Origin: Thioalkalivibrio sulfidiphilus
GTDB lineage: Bacteria; Pseudomonadota; Gammaproteobacteria; Ectothiorhodospirales; Ectothiorhodospiraceae
Direction: 5' to 3'
Assembly (NCBI RefSeq): GCF_000377945.1
Contig: NZ_KB898949.1
Coordinates: 1-37,085, forward strand
Length of the DNA: 37,085 nt
The notes under the pieces: generated by a model
What the model was told of the DNA's origin: nothing
What the model saw: the letters and a program-made list of their open reading frames with translations, nothing else
Databases searched by the model: none
Shown here: positions 25,640 to 36,946 of the stretch, one piece after another
Layout of the letters: each line of letters begins with the position of its first letter
How positions within the stretch are numbered: position 1 is the stretch's first letter
Translations under genes and position numbers: made by a program

Positions 25640-28600
25640 ATGCGACTGAGCAAGATCAAACTGGCCGGATTCAAGTCCTTCGTGGACCCCACCACCATCG
25701 ACCTGCCCAGCAATCTGGTGGGCATCGTCGGCCCCAACGGCTGCGGCAAGTCCAACACCATCGACGCGGTGCGCTGGGTGATGGGCGAGTCCTCCGCCAA
25801 GCACCTGCGCGGCGACTCCATGGAGGACGTGATCTTCAACGGCTCCTCCTCCAGGAAGCCCGTGGGCCAGGCCTCCATCGAGCTGGTGTTCGACAACAGC
25901 GACGGCACCCTGGGCGGCCAGTACGCCGAGTACAGCGAGATCTCCGTCAAGCGCCAGGTGACCCGCGACGGTCAGTCCAATTACTACCTGAACGGCTCCA
26001 AGTGCCGGCGCAAGGACATCACCGACATCTTCCTGGGCACCGGCCTGGGCCCGCGCAGCTACGCCATCATCGAGCAGGGCATGATCTCCCGGCTCATCGA
26101 GGCCAAGCCCGAGGAACTGCGCGTCTACCTGGAGGAGGCCGCCGGCATCTCCAAGTACAAGGAGCGCCGCCGGGAGACCGAGACACGCATCCGCCACACC
26201 CGGGAGAACATCGACCGCCTCAACGACCTGCGTGACGAGATCGAGAAGCAGATCAACCACCTGCAGCGCCAGGCCAACACCGCCGAGCGCTACAAGGCCC
26301 TCAAGGAAGAGGAGCGCCGCACCCGGGCGGAACTGCTGGCCCTGCGCCTGCGGGACATGGACGGCGACGCCGGGCAGCGGGAAAAGGGCCTGCGCGAGGA
26401 GGAGACCCGCCTGGAGGGGGTGATCTCCGAGCTGCGCCACCTGGAAACGACCCTGGAGAAGAACCGCGAACGCCACGTGGAGGCCAACGAGGCCTTCAGC
26501 GAGGTGCAGGGGCGTTTCTACGGCCTGGGCAGCGACATCTCCCGAGTGGAGCAGTCCATCCAGCACGCCCGGGAACTGCGCGAGCGTCAGGGCCAGGAAC
26601 TGCGCCAGGCCGAGGCCGGCCTGCGCGAGACCCGTGAGCACATCGAACTGGACCAGGCCCGCCTGCGGGAACTGGACCGGGAGCTGGAATCCCTCACCCC
26701 CCAGCACCAGGCCGGCATCCAGGCCCGGGAACAGGCCAACGAGGGCCTGAGCGCCGCCGAGCAGGCCATGAGCGAATGGCAGGGCCGCTGGGAGGACTTC
26801 AACCAGCGCGCCGTGGAGCCGGCCCAGACCGCCCAGGTGGAGCGCACCCGCATGGAGGGCCTGGAGCGCCAGATCCAGCAGCACCAGTCCCGCCTGGAAC
26901 GCCTGCAGCAGGAGCGTGGCCAGCTCTCCGGCGACGCCCTGCGTGCCGAGATGGAACAGCTGGGCAGCCAGGCCGCCGAGGCCGCCCAGGCCGCCGAGAA
27001 GCTCCAGGGCAACCTCACCGAGACCCTGGACGCCATCCAGGCCGCCCGGGAATCCAGCCGGGAACGCACCGCGCAGCTGGACGAGCTGCGCCGGCGCATC
27101 CAGACCCAGGCGGGCCGGCTCTCGTCCCTCGAGGCCCTGCAGCAGGCGGCGCTCGGCAAGGGCGAGCAGTCCGTGGTGCAGTGGCTGGCCGGTCAGGGCC
27201 TGGCCGATGCGCCCCGTCTGGCCGAACAGCTCAGCGTGGAGGCCGGCTGGGAGCGGGCCGTGGAGGCGGTGCTGGGCCAGTACCTGGAGGCGGTGTGCGT
27301 CGAGGACCTGGACGGCGTCGCCGGGGTGCTGGACAGCCTCAGCCACGGCGACCTGCTGGTGCTGGACACCGGCGCGGGCGAGGCTGCTGGCGGTGGCGAC
27401 GCGGCCTGGCTGCTGGACCGGGTCCAGGGTCCGAAACCGCTCAATGACCTGCTGCGCGGCGTGCGCACGGCGGGCAGCCTGCCCGAGGCCCTGGCCCTGC
27501 GCGGCCGCCTGGCGGCTGGCGAATCGGTCATCACCCCCGAGGGCATCTGGCTGGGCCGTTCCTGGCTGCGGGTGGCCCGGGATGCCGACGAGCATGCCGG
27601 CGTGCTGGCCCGGGAGCAGGAGATCAAGGCCCTGCAGGCGGAACTGGCCGGGCTGAACACCGAACAGGAGCGCTTGCAGCAGGCCCTGGAGGCCGAGCGG
27701 GAGCGCGTGCGTGAACTGGAGGCCCGGCGCGAGGACCTGCAGGTGCAGGTCAACCGCGCCCACCGGGGTGCCGCCGATCTCAATGCCCAGCTGAGCAACC
27801 GCCGCACCCGCCTGGAACAGGTGGAAGGCCGCTTCGCGCGCATCAACGAGGAGATCGCCGAGATCGAGGCGGCCCACCAGCGCGACGCGGAGGCCCTGCA
27901 GCAGGCCACCAACCGGCGCAACGAGGCGGTGTCCCGCATGGAGACCCTGGCCCAGGAGCGCGAGCGCCTGATCGCCGAGCGGGACGGCCTGCGGGAGAAG
28001 CTGGATGCCGCCCGCCGCGAGGCCCAGGCCCGGCGCGATGCCCTGCATCAGATCGACCTGCGCATGCAGTCCCTCAAGTCCACCCGCGAGTCCACCGCCC
28101 AGGGCCTGTCGCGCATGGAGAGCCAGGCCGGGCAGTTCGATGAGCGCCTGGAGGCCCTGCGCGCCGCCATGCAGGACGGCGACGCGCCCATCAAGGAACT
28201 GACCACGGAACTGGACGGCCTGCTGGCGAAACGGGTGGAAGTGGAGCGCGCCCTGGGCGAGGCCCGCACCCGGGTGCAGTCCATCGAGGCGGAGATGCGC
28301 GAGCACGACCAGCGCCGCATCGCCGTGGAGCGCCAGGCCGAGGAGATCCGCGGCAAGCTGGACAATCTGCGCATGGCCTGGCAGGAGATCCAGGTGCGCC
28401 GCCAGACCCTGCGCGAGCAGCTGGCGGAGACGCCGTTCTCCGCCGAGGAACTGCTGCAGGCCCTGGAAGAGGGCGCCAGCGTGTCCGCCTGGCAGGAGAA
28501 GGTGGAACAGCTGGCCCAGCGCATCCAGCGCCTGGGCCTCATCAACCTGGCGGCCATCGACGAGTTCAAGGAACAGAGCCAGCGCAAGGAATACCTGGAC

Positions 28601-29146
28601 GCCCAGCACGCCGACCTGATGGAGGCCCTGGAGACCCTGGAGAACGCCATCCAGAAGATCGACCGGGAGACCCGGAGCCGTTTCCGCGACACCTTCGAGC
28701 GGGTCAACGCACGCCTGCAGGAGATGTTCCCGCGCCTGTTCGGCGGCGGCCAGGCGCACCTGGAGATGACCGGCGACGACCTGCTGTCCACCGGCGTGGC
28801 GGTCATGGCCCGTCCGCCCGGCAAGCGCCTGTCCACCATCCACCTCATGTCCGGCGGCGAGAAGGCGCTCACCGCCGTGGCCCTGGTGTTCGCCATCTTC
28901 GAGCTGAACCCGGCGCCCTTCTGCATGCTGGATGAGGTGGACGCACCGCTGGATGAGGCCAACGTGGGCCGCTTCTGCAGCCTGGTGAAGGAGATGTCCG
29001 AGCGGGTGCAGTTCATCTTCATCACCCACAACAAGACCACCATGGAGCTGGCCGACCAGCTGGTGGGCGTGACCATGCGCGAGCCTGGCGTGTCCCGCCT
29101 GGTGGCCGTGGACGTGGACGAAGCCGCCCAGATGGCCACCGCATGA
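25640..29146 (+). CDS. smc: Chromosome segregation/condensin ATPase SMC
   Basis: This 1168-residue SMC protein begins RLSKIKLAGFKSFVDPTTI with Walker A GPNGCGKSN at 31-39. Long coiled-coil arms run from about 165 to 500 and 660 to 1000 around a hinge domain near 510-630. The C-terminal head carries the ABC signature LMSGGEKAL (about 1069) and Walker B PFCMLDEVDAPLDEAN (about 1093). SMC with ScpA and ScpB organises the chromosome; scpA and scpB are not in the window, and this lineage uses SMC rather than MukB. zipA follows 13 bp later. Confidence 0.97.
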   Translation: MRLSKIKLAGFKSFVDPTTIDLPSNLVGIVGPNGCGKSNTIDAVRWVMGESSAKHLRGDSMEDVIFNGSSSRKPVGQASIELVFDNSDGTLGGQYAEYSEISVKRQVTRDGQSNYYLNGSKCRRKDITDIFLGTGLGPRSYAIIEQGMISRLIEAKPEELRVYLEEAAGISKYKERRRETETRIRHTRENIDRLNDLRDEIEKQINHLQRQANTAERYKALKEEERRTRAELLALRLRDMDGDAGQREKGLREEETRLEGVISELRHLETTLEKNRERHVEANEAFSEVQGRFYGLGSDISRVEQSIQHARELRERQGQELRQAEAGLRETREHIELDQARLRELDRELESLTPQHQAGIQAREQANEGLSAAEQAMSEWQGRWEDFNQRAVEPAQTAQVERTRMEGLERQIQQHQSRLERLQQERGQLSGDALRAEMEQLGSQAAEAAQAAEKLQGNLTETLDAIQAARESSRERTAQLDELRRRIQTQAGRLSSLEALQQAALGKGEQSVVQWLAGQGLADAPRLAEQLSVEAGWERAVEAVLGQYLEAVCVEDLDGVAGVLDSLSHGDLLVLDTGAGEAAGGGDAAWLLDRVQGPKPLNDLLRGVRTAGSLPEALALRGRLAAGESVITPEGIWLGRSWLRVARDADEHAGVLAREQEIKALQAELAGLNTEQERLQQALEAERERVRELEARREDLQVQVNRAHRGAADLNAQLSNRRTRLEQVEGRFARINEEIAEIEAAHQRDAEALQQATNRRNEAVSRMETLAQERERLIAERDGLREKLDAARREAQARRDALHQIDLRMQSLKSTRESTAQGLSRMESQAGQFDERLEALRAAMQDGDAPIKELTTELDGLLAKRVEVERALGEARTRVQSIEAEMREHDQRRIAVERQAEEIRGKLDNLRMAWQEIQVRRQTLREQLAETPFSAEELLQALEEGASVSAWQEKVEQLAQRIQRLGLINLAAIDEFKEQSQRKEYLDAQHADLMEALETLENAIQKIDRETRSRFRDTFERVNARLQEMFPRLFGGGQAHLEMTGDDLLSTGVAVMARPPGKRLSTIHLMSGGEKALTAVALVFAIFELNPAPFCMLDEVDAPLDEANVGRFCSLVKEMSERVQFIFITHNKTTMELADQLVGVTMREPGVSRLVAVDVDEAAQMATA

Positions 29147-29159
29147 CGGAGAACAGGAG

Positions 29160-29963
29160 ATGGATGCGTTGCGCTGGATCCTGCTGATACTTGCCCTGGT
29201 GGTGCTCGCCGGCATCTATCTGGCCGGGCGCATGCGCGCCGGCCGGCGCCGTCCCCGCGACCTGATGGACGAGGCGGTGGAGCGGGAGAGCCTGGAGCAG
29301 ATCCACATCCGCGCCGACAGCGAGCGCAAGGCGCCTTCCATCCACGCGGCGCACGACGATCTGGACGCGCTCAACGACCTGGAGAACCTCAAGGCCCGGG
29401 TCGTGGAAGAGGCCCGGGAGCGGCCCGTGGCCCCCGCCGCGCCGATGCCCGTCTCCGAGCCGCGTCCGGCCGTGGCGCCTCGTGCGGCGAAGGCGCCCGC
29501 ACCCGTCGCGGAGCCGGCACCGACCCTTCCGGACAAGCTCATCGTGCTGCACGTGGCAGCCGGCCCCTCGGGGCACATCCTGGGCGTGCAGCTCAAGGCC
29601 GCCCTGGAGGCCGACGGCCTGGAGTTCGGCTTCATGGAGATCTATCACCGCATGGTGAATACCGAGCAGGGCCGCACGCCCCTGTTCAGCGTCGCCAACA
29701 TGCTCAATCCCGGCACCTTCGATCCGGCCGCCATGGATGATTTCTCCACCCCCGGCGTGTCCCTGTTCCTGCAGCTGCCGGGCCCCCGGGAGGGCATGGA
29801 ATCCTTCGAGTCCATGCTCGCCTGCGCCGAGTCGCTGGCCGCACGCCTGGGCGGCCAGGTGCTGGACGCCTCCCGCAGCACCCTCACACCCCAGGGCATC
29901 GAACACATCCGCGAGGGCATCCGCGCCTGGTCGCTGAAGGCCCGGATGGCGGGACGGCGCTGA
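29160..29963 (+). CDS. zipA: Cell division protein ZipA
   Basis: This 267-residue bitopic protein has a membrane helix at about 5-22 (RWILLILALVVLAGIYLAG). A charged and then Pro/Ala-rich linker follows, and a C-terminal FtsZ-binding domain runs from about 125 to 265 (KLIVLHVAAGPSGHILGVQL, EIYHRMVNTEQGRTPLFSVANMLNPGTFD). ZipA ties FtsZ to the membrane. CGGAG 8 nt upstream is the likely ribosome site, since AGGAG directly abuts the ATG. The order smc-zipA-ligA is typical of gammaproteobacteria such as Pseudomonas. Confidence 0.94.
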   Translation: MDALRWILLILALVVLAGIYLAGRMRAGRRRPRDLMDEAVERESLEQIHIRADSERKAPSIHAAHDDLDALNDLENLKARVVEEARERPVAPAAPMPVSEPRPAVAPRAAKAPAPVAEPAPTLPDKLIVLHVAAGPSGHILGVQLKAALEADGLEFGFMEIYHRMVNTEQGRTPLFSVANMLNPGTFDPAAMDDFSTPGVSLFLQLPGPREGMESFESMLACAESLAARLGGQVLDASRSTLTPQGIEHIREGIRAWSLKARMAGRR

Positions 29964-29964
29964 A

Positions 29965-32189
<2,225 letters not shown>

Positions 32190-32191
32190 CA

Positions 32192-32272
32192 GAAGTTGGA
32201 AGTGTGAATTGGGAAGTGCGAAGTAAAGGCTTTCCACTCCCTACTTCCCAATTCACACTTCGTACTTTCCAG
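32192..32272. repeat. Heptad inverted repeat between ligA and motA
   Basis: Left units GAAGTTG, GAAGTGT, GAATTGG, GAAGTGC, GAAGTAA (32192-32226) begin 2 bp after the ligA stop. The right side reads TTTCCAC, TCCCTAC, TTCCCAA, TTCACAC, TTCGTAC, TTTCCAG (32231-32272). An 18-bp stretch is perfectly inverted (32200-32217 with 32243-32260). The turn between the arms contains AAAGGCTTT. Confidence 0.9.
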
Positions 32273-32288
32273 GCGTTACACTGCCCCC

Positions 32289-33122
32289 ATGAACCCCTCC
32301 ACCGCGCTCGGCATGATCGGCGGCGTGCTCATCCTGGTGAGCGTGATCGCCTTCACCTCCCAGGACCTGGGGGTGTTCATCAATCTGCCGGGGCTCGGCA
32401 TCGTGCTGGGCGGTACCCTGGCGGCCACGCTGCTCAGCTATCCGCTGCACGAGGTGCTGCACGTGTGGCGGGTGTTCATCGTGGTGCTGCGCAACGAGCG
32501 CTACTACTTCCGCGAGGACATGGACGAGATCGTGGAGGTCTCCAAGCTGTGGTTCAACGGCAACCTGGCCGCGGTGCAGCGGCGTCTTGAGACCATCCGC
32601 AATCCCTACCTGCGCACCGGCGTGCAGCTGGTCATCGACGACACCCCCATGGAGGACATCAGCGACCTGCTGCAATGGCGCCTGGCGCGGCTGCGGGCGC
32701 GTGAGCATGCCGAGGCGCAGGTGTTTCGCACCATGGCCACCTACGCGCCGGCCTTCGGCATGCTGGGCACCCTGATCGGCCTGATCAACATGCTGTTCGC
32801 CACCCAGACCAACGACTTCGCGGTGATCGCCGTGAACCTGGGCGTGGCCCTGATCACCACCTTCTACGGCATCGTGCTGGCCAACCTGGTGTTCCGTCCC
32901 ATTGCCACCAAGCTGGAGCGGCGCACCGAGGAGCGGGTGATGCTCATGAACATGGTGCTGGAAGGGGTGACCCTCATGCGCAAGGGCCGCTCGCCCGCCT
33001 ACATCCGCGAGACGCTCAAATCCTTCATGGAGCACCACCGGGACGAGATCCGCCAGGAGATGCCCAATGGCAACGGACCCGAAAAGCCCGCCGCCGGCAG
33101 CAAGCGCACCGGCCGGCGCTGA
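32289..33122 (+). CDS. motA: MotA-family stator protein
   Basis: This 277-residue inner-membrane protein has four helices, at about 5-22, 31-51, 152-171 and 178-202. A large cytoplasmic loop lies between helices 2 and 3. The MotA/TolQ/ExbB signature YAPAFGMLGTLIGLINML, then VALITTFYGIVLANLVFRPIA, is clear. The stator conducts H+ or Na+ to drive rotation; the length (277) fits MotA/PomA. No flagellar gene is nearby, so the rotor partner is elsewhere or another machine. It overlaps motB. Confidence 0.85.
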   Translation: MNPSTALGMIGGVLILVSVIAFTSQDLGVFINLPGLGIVLGGTLAATLLSYPLHEVLHVWRVFIVVLRNERYYFREDMDEIVEVSKLWFNGNLAAVQRRLETIRNPYLRTGVQLVIDDTPMEDISDLLQWRLARLRAREHAEAQVFRTMATYAPAFGMLGTLIGLINMLFATQTNDFAVIAVNLGVALITTFYGIVLANLVFRPIATKLERRTEERVMLMNMVLEGVTLMRKGRSPAYIRETLKSFMEHHRDEIRQEMPNGNGPEKPAAGSKRTGRR

Positions 33123-33930
33123 GTCCGCCGCCGATCCGGGCAACGGCCAGGCGGAGGCCCTGCGCGCCGAACTGGCCGCCGCGCCCCATTACCCGCCGCC
33201 CTGGGCCGCGCCGCCGCCGGAGCCAAGCGGCGACGCCATGCGCGAGGACGAGCATGCCTGGATCCTCACCTACCTGGACATGCTGACCCTGGTGCTGGTC
33301 CTGTTCGTGGTGCTGCTGGCCTATACACGGCCGGAGGAGGACCAGGCCCTGCGCTGGGTGGAGGGCTTCGGTATCGAGCTGGGCCATCCCCACCGCCAGT
33401 CCGTCGTGCCGCCCCTGTTCGACGAGGCACCCGCCACCTATCCCGGCGAACAGCCCATGGCCGAACCCCTGGCGCGGGAGGAGGCCCCGGCCGCCGAGTC
33501 GGCCCTGGAGCAGGCCCTGGCCCGCCAGGGCGGACTGGAAGGCGTGGAGGTGTTTACCACGCCGGGGCAGGTGGAGCTGCGCATCAAGGAGGGCATCCTG
33601 TTCGCCAGCGGCAGCGCGGAACTGCGCAGTGACGGTCGCGCGCTGCTCTCCAGCCTGATGCCCGTTCTCGAGGCCGCCGAGGGACAGATCACCGTGGAGG
33701 GACACACGGACAACGTGCCCATCTCCACGCCCATCTTCCCCTCCAACTGGGAACTGTCCGCCGCACGGGCCAGCGGCGTTGTGCGCCAGCTCATCGCCCT
33801 GGGACTTGCCCCCGAACGCCTCCAGGCGGTGGGCTTCGCCGACACCCGTCCCGTGGCCGACAACGACACCGCCGAGGGCCGCGCCGAGAACCGGCGCGTG
33901 TCGCTGGTGATCCAGACGGGTTTGCGTTGA
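33067..33930 (+). CDS. motB: MotB-family stator protein with OmpA-like domain
   Basis: This 287-residue partner of MotA has an unusually long Pro/Ala-rich N-terminus. One membrane helix at about 65-86 (WILTYLDMLTLVLVLFVVLLAY) carries the ion-binding Asp71. A periplasmic OmpA/MotB peptidoglycan-binding domain follows (TVEGHTDNVPI, NWELSAARASGVV, NRRVSLVI). The ATG at 33067 has AGGAG upstream and lies 56 bp inside motA; an ATG at 33238 would remove the N-terminal extension without losing the helix. Confidence 0.87.
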   Translation: MATDPKSPPPAASAPAGAESAADPGNGQAEALRAELAAAPHYPPPWAAPPPEPSGDAMREDEHAWILTYLDMLTLVLVLFVVLLAYTRPEEDQALRWVEGFGIELGHPHRQSVVPPLFDEAPATYPGEQPMAEPLAREEAPAAESALEQALARQGGLEGVEVFTTPGQVELRIKEGILFASGSAELRSDGRALLSSLMPVLEAAEGQITVEGHTDNVPISTPIFPSNWELSAARASGVVRQLIALGLAPERLQAVGFADTRPVADNDTAEGRAENRRVSLVIQTGLR

Positions 33931-33960
33931 GGGTGGTGACTTTGCGGGATTTCATGATTC

Positions 33961-34152
33961 ACGCGGAGGGCGCAAAGCCGCAGAGGGCGCGGAGTTTTCA
34001 ACGTAAACCCAATCATTGCATTAATTTGACGCAGCCAAGTTTCAGGCTGCTTGCTTCAAGTATTCAGGAATGCAACAGAATCGTAGGCCGGACAAAGCGC
34101 AGCGATGTCCGGCGCCCTATCGCCCGATACCGCTTCGCTTTATCGGGCCTAC
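33961..34152. repeat. 9-nt-period array and double GTAGG REP element after motB
   Basis: ACGCGGAGG, GCGCAAAGC, CGCAGAGGG (33961-33987) form a 9-nt-period array. A BIME-like pair of hairpins (34083-34152) starts GTAGGCCGGACA, pairs with TGTCCGGC, then GCCCGATA pairs with TATCGGGC and ends CCTAC. Between them (34031-34050) GCAGCC/GGCTGC forms a small hairpin followed by TTGCTTC. No gene is supported. Confidence 0.75.
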
Positions 34153-34305
34153 GCTGGGCTGGACCTCACATTTGGTGAGATCCAGAGACAGCCGTGCAAC
34201 AGGCAGTTCGTACCGTATACAAGCCGTTTTCTTGTAAAACCGTGCCGAATTTATGCAACTGTCGGGTTAAATGACCTAACTCCAATCAAGACAACACAAC
34301 ACAAC
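34153..34305 (+). promoter_or_regulatory. AT-richer leader of the DUF938 gene
   Basis: This 153-bp stretch is visibly richer in A and T than its surroundings, with TTTTCTTGTAAAA, GAATTTATG and CAACACAACACAAC just before the ATG. It is probably the promoter region, but I could not assign a well-spaced -35/-10 pair. No Shine-Dalgarno sequence is visible. Confidence 0.35.
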
Positions 34306-34911
34306 ATGCAAGCCTACTACGCCAAGCCCTTTTCCGAGGCCTGCGAGCAGAACAAGGATCCGATCCTCGCAGTGCTGAAACGCTATTTCACCGAGCCGGG
34401 CACGATCCTAGAGATCGGCAGCGGCACGGGGCAGCACGCGGTGTACTTCGGTGCCGCGCTGCCGCACCTGCACTGGCAACCCTCGGACGTGGCCGAGCAT
34501 CTGCCGGGCATTCGTCTGTGGTTGGAGGAGGCGGCGCTCGCCAACGTGGCCGAGCCCCTGGTGCTGGATGTGCGGGACGAGCCCTGGCCGGTGAGTCATG
34601 TGGACGGGGTGTATTCCGCCAACACCACGCACATCATGCACTGGCCCATGGTGCAGGCCATGTTCGCGGGTGTCGGTCGGGTGCTGCGTCCGGGCGGGTA
34701 TTTCTGTCTCTATGGACCGTTCAACGAAAACGGCAGGTTCACCAGCGAGAGCAACGCCCGCTTCGACATGAGCCTGCGGATGCGCGACCCGGGCATGGGC
34801 ATCCGCGACAAGGCAGACCTGGAAGACCTGGCGCGGGCCGCGGGACTAGAACGGGTGGATGACGTGGTGATGCCGGTGAACAACTATACGCTGGTGTGGC
34901 GGAAGGCGTGA
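34306..34911 (+). CDS. DUF938 (UPF0585) SAM-dependent methyltransferase-like protein
   Basis: This 201-residue class I methyltransferase fold shows the SAM motif ILEIGSGTGQHAVYF near residue 34, then LHWQPSDVAEHL, VYSANTTHIMHW and GVGRVLRPGGYFCLYGPF. DUF938 members often start with the same A(Y)-x-K-P-F-S-x-A-x-x-x-N-x-x-P-I pattern, which is seen here. The substrate is unknown. The ATG at 34306 removes a repeat-derived extension. The TGA stop is within the first unit of a heptad array. Confidence 0.9.
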   Translation: MQAYYAKPFSEACEQNKDPILAVLKRYFTEPGTILEIGSGTGQHAVYFGAALPHLHWQPSDVAEHLPGIRLWLEEAALANVAEPLVLDVRDEPWPVSHVDGVYSANTTHIMHWPMVQAMFAGVGRVLRPGGYFCLYGPFNENGRFTSESNARFDMSLRMRDPGMGIRDKADLEDLARAAGLERVDDVVMPVNNYTLVWRKA

Positions 34912-35050
34912 GGAGATAAGCGATAGGCGAGAGAGGGTGATGCGAAAGGCGCGAAACCACCCTCACCCTGGCCCTCCCCCTGAGGGGGAGGGGATTTATA
35001 CTCTGGACGCCTCACGCCTCACGCCTCACGCCTCACGCCTCACGCCTCAC
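34905..35050. repeat. Composite repeat: heptads, palindrome, (GCCTCAC) x 6
   Basis: The left heptads GGCGTGA, GGAGATA, AGCGATA, GGCGAGA (34905-34932) begin at the DUF938 stop. Next comes GAAACCACCCTCACCC (34953 on), the same 16 bases as at 4178, leading into a hairpin CCCTCCCCC/GGGGGAGGG (34972-34992). Six perfect GCCTCAC units (35009-35050) then run up to the stop of the convergent parvulin gene. The layout matches 4156-4287 without the GTAGG hairpin. Confidence 0.88.
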
Positions 35051-35052
35051 GC

Positions 35053-35865
35053 TCACTTCACCTCGATCTTCGCCGCGGCGCGCAGGTCGCCGATGTAATC
35101 CTGCAGGGCGCGGTTGTCGAGGATCTGCGCGACCCGGTCACGCACCGCCTCGAAGGGCGGCGGTTCGGAGCTGCGGGTATCTTCCAGCAGGATCACGTGC
35201 CAGCCGAACTCGGTCTGCACCGGCTCGCTGCTGTAACTGCCTTTCTCCATGGCCTGCACGGCTTGGGAGAAGGCCGGCACCATGGCATCTAGGGTGAACC
35301 AGCCCAGATCCCCGCCCATGGGGCCTGAAGGGCCGGTGGAATGCTCACGGGCCAGTGCCTGGAAATCACCGCCGGCCTCCAGGGCGACGATCACCTCGCG
35401 GGCATCGGCCTCGCTGTCCAGCAGGATGTGGCGGGCCTTGTACTCGGTGCGTTCGATGGCCTGGATCTGGCGATCGTATTCCGCGCGCAGCTGCTCCTCG
35501 GTGTACTCCTGGTCCAGTCGCCGGTCGATGAGCGCGCCGACCATCAGGTTGGTGCGTGCCCGCTCCACCTGGCGCTGGATGTCAGGATCCTTGTCCAGTC
35601 CCTGCTGCAGCGCGGCCTGACGCAGCAGTTCCATGTTGATCATCTCGTCCAGCACCTCGTCCGGCAGCAGGCTCTCGCCGGGTCGGGTCATGCGCTGCAG
35701 GTTGAGGAAGTCCTGGAAGTCCGCCTCGCTGATGGCCACGCCGTTGACCACGGCGATCGCCTCGCCATTGATCTGGGCCTGCGGCGCCTCGCCGCGGCCA
35801 CAGCCGGTGATGAGGGCGGCGGCCAGCAGGCCGGTGCCCAGGATGTGATGAATGCGCAGTTTCAT
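35053..35865 (-). CDS. Parvulin-type peptidyl-prolyl isomerase lipoprotein (PpiC/PrsA-like)
   Basis: This 270-residue protein has a lipobox (ALITGC, Cys22). A SurA_N-like helical region covers about 40-120 (NGVAISEADFQDFLNLQRM). A rotamase domain runs from about 135 to 225 (YKARHILLDSEADAREVI, GGDLGWFTLDAMVPAFSQAV, TEFGWHVILLEDTR). It probably folds exported proteins at the membrane. AAGGAA sits 7 nt upstream of the ATG at 35865. It is the third gene after yciB and yciI, a common order; the SurA/PrsA/PpiC subgroup cannot be settled by eye. Confidence 0.88.
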   Translation of the reverse strand: MKLRIHHILGTGLLAAALITGCGRGEAPQAQINGEAIAVVNGVAISEADFQDFLNLQRMTRPGESLLPDEVLDEMINMELLRQAALQQGLDKDPDIQRQVERARTNLMVGALIDRRLDQEYTEEQLRAEYDRQIQAIERTEYKARHILLDSEADAREVIVALEAGGDFQALAREHSTGPSGPMGGDLGWFTLDAMVPAFSQAVQAMEKGSYSSEPVQTEFGWHVILLEDTRSSEPPPFEAVRDRVAQILDNRALQDYIGDLRAAAKIEVK

Positions 35866-35907
35866 AGGGATTTCCTTGAGATTAAGACGACTGCCCAGCA
35901 CGACTGA

Positions 35908-36207
35908 TCAAGGCAGCACCTTGCGAAAGGGTTTGACGACGACGTTTTCATAGACGCCGGCCGCCCGGTAGGGATCGGCATCCGCCCAGGCCTTGGCCGC
36001 CTCCAGGGAATCGAACTCCGCCACCACCAGGCTGCCGGTGAAGCCCGCCGGACCCGGGTCCGGGCTGTCGATGGCGGGCAGGGGGCCTGCCAGTACCAGT
36101 CGCCCTTCGTCGCGCAGGGCTTCCAGCCGCGCCAGGTGCGCGGGCCGTGTCTGCAGGCGTTTCTCCAGGCTGTTGTCGGTGTCCTGGGCCATGATGGCGT
36201 AGAGCAT
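35908..36207 (-). CDS. yciI: YciI-family protein
   Basis: This 99-residue dimeric ferredoxin-like (DABB/YCII) protein begins [25 protein letters not shown] and includes [13 protein letters not shown] and [14 protein letters not shown]. It keeps the His of RPAHLARL and the Asp of [12 protein letters not shown], the residues usually proposed as active-site pair. Biochemical role is unknown. The start overlaps the yciB stop as TGATG, which fixes the ATG at 36207 against a longer shadow frame. Confidence 0.93.
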   Translation of the reverse strand: MLYAIMAQDTDNSLEKRLQTRPAHLARLEALRDEGRLVLAGPLPAIDSPDPGPAGFTGSLVVAEFDSLEAAKAWADADPYRAAGVYENVVVKPFRKVLP

Positions 36208-36845
36208 CAGGATGGGTCTCCCTTGGTGGTGTGCGGGTCGTCCTCGCTGTGGTGCAGTCCCAGATAGACCGCCTGACCGATCACGAAGACGAGGGTCATG
36301 CCAAGCATACCGAAGAGTTTGAAATCCACCCACACCGCCTCGCTGAAGGTGTAGGCCACGAACAGGTTGGCAAGCCCTGAAACGACAAAGAATACCACCC
36401 AGGCGAGATTGACCCGACGCCAGATGGCCTTGGGCACGTTGAGGGCGTGTCCCATGAGCGTCTCCACCAGGCTGCGTCGTCCGAGCAGCGGCGGGGCCAG
36501 GAACACCAGTGCAAACAGCCAGTTCACCAGGGTGGGTTTCCACAGGATGAACACCGGGTCGTGCAGCCACAGGGTGGCCCCGCCCAGCACCATGATCACC
36601 GCCGCCGTGAGCAGCGGCATGGCCTCAAGCCGTCGCTTGATGGCCAGCCCCAGGCTCAGTTGCACCGCCATGACTGCCATGGCCACGGCGGTGGCCAGGT
36701 AGATGGCATGACTCGGGTTGCCCGGTTCCAGGGCCACCGGCAGCCAGGCGCCTACGGCCAGGATCCATTCCGGGGGGAGGGCGCCGTAGAACTTGTAGGC
36801 GAGGAAGAAGAGGATGACCGGGAGGAGGTCATAGAGCAGTTTCAT
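36207..36845 (-). CDS. yciB: Septation/inner-membrane-spanning protein YciB (IspZ)
   Basis: This polytopic protein of 212 residues has five or six helices and the family start [21 protein letters not shown]. It shows [18 protein letters not shown] and [26 protein letters not shown] further on. YciB affects envelope integrity and septation with DcrB in E. coli. The ATG at 36845 fits the family; the bases before it are CCCCCC with no ribosome site visible. It is the first gene of yciB-yciI-parvulin. Confidence 0.94.
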   Translation of the reverse strand: MKLLYDLLPVILFFLAYKFYGALPPEWILAVGAWLPVALEPGNPSHAIYLATAVAMAVMAVQLSLGLAIKRRLEAMPLLTAAVIMVLGGATLWLHDPVFILWKPTLVNWLFALVFLAPPLLGRRSLVETLMGHALNVPKAIWRRVNLAWVVFFVVSGLANLFVAYTFSEAVWVDFKLFGMLGMTLVFVIGQAVYLGLHHSEDDPHTTKGDPS

Positions 36846-36912
36846 GGGGGGTAGTTTGGCGGGTTTTGTGGGGTGGGTGCAAAGCCTCGTTTTGAGGTTT
36901 GGGGTTGAGTCG

Positions 36913-36936
36913 GTCAACGTTAAAGTCAAAGTCAAA
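36913..36936. repeat. Short hexad array upstream of yciB
   Basis: Four 6-mers read GTCAAC, GTTAAA, GTCAAA, GTCAAA and run into GGCTTCC. The junction AAAGTCAAAGGCTT resembles the zipA-ligA gap at 29965. The rest of 36846-36912 shows nothing I recognise. Confidence 0.55.
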
Positions 36937-36946
36937 GGCTTCCGAT

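Noticed and set aside
25280-29215. 1311-residue open frame opposite smc
   Set aside because: It is a shadow of smc coding bias; Leu/Gln/Gly/His-rich and without motifs.
34105-34305. 67-residue N-terminal extension of the DUF938 protein
   Set aside because: It translates the REP element and the AT-rich leader; the family begins at the ATG at 34306.
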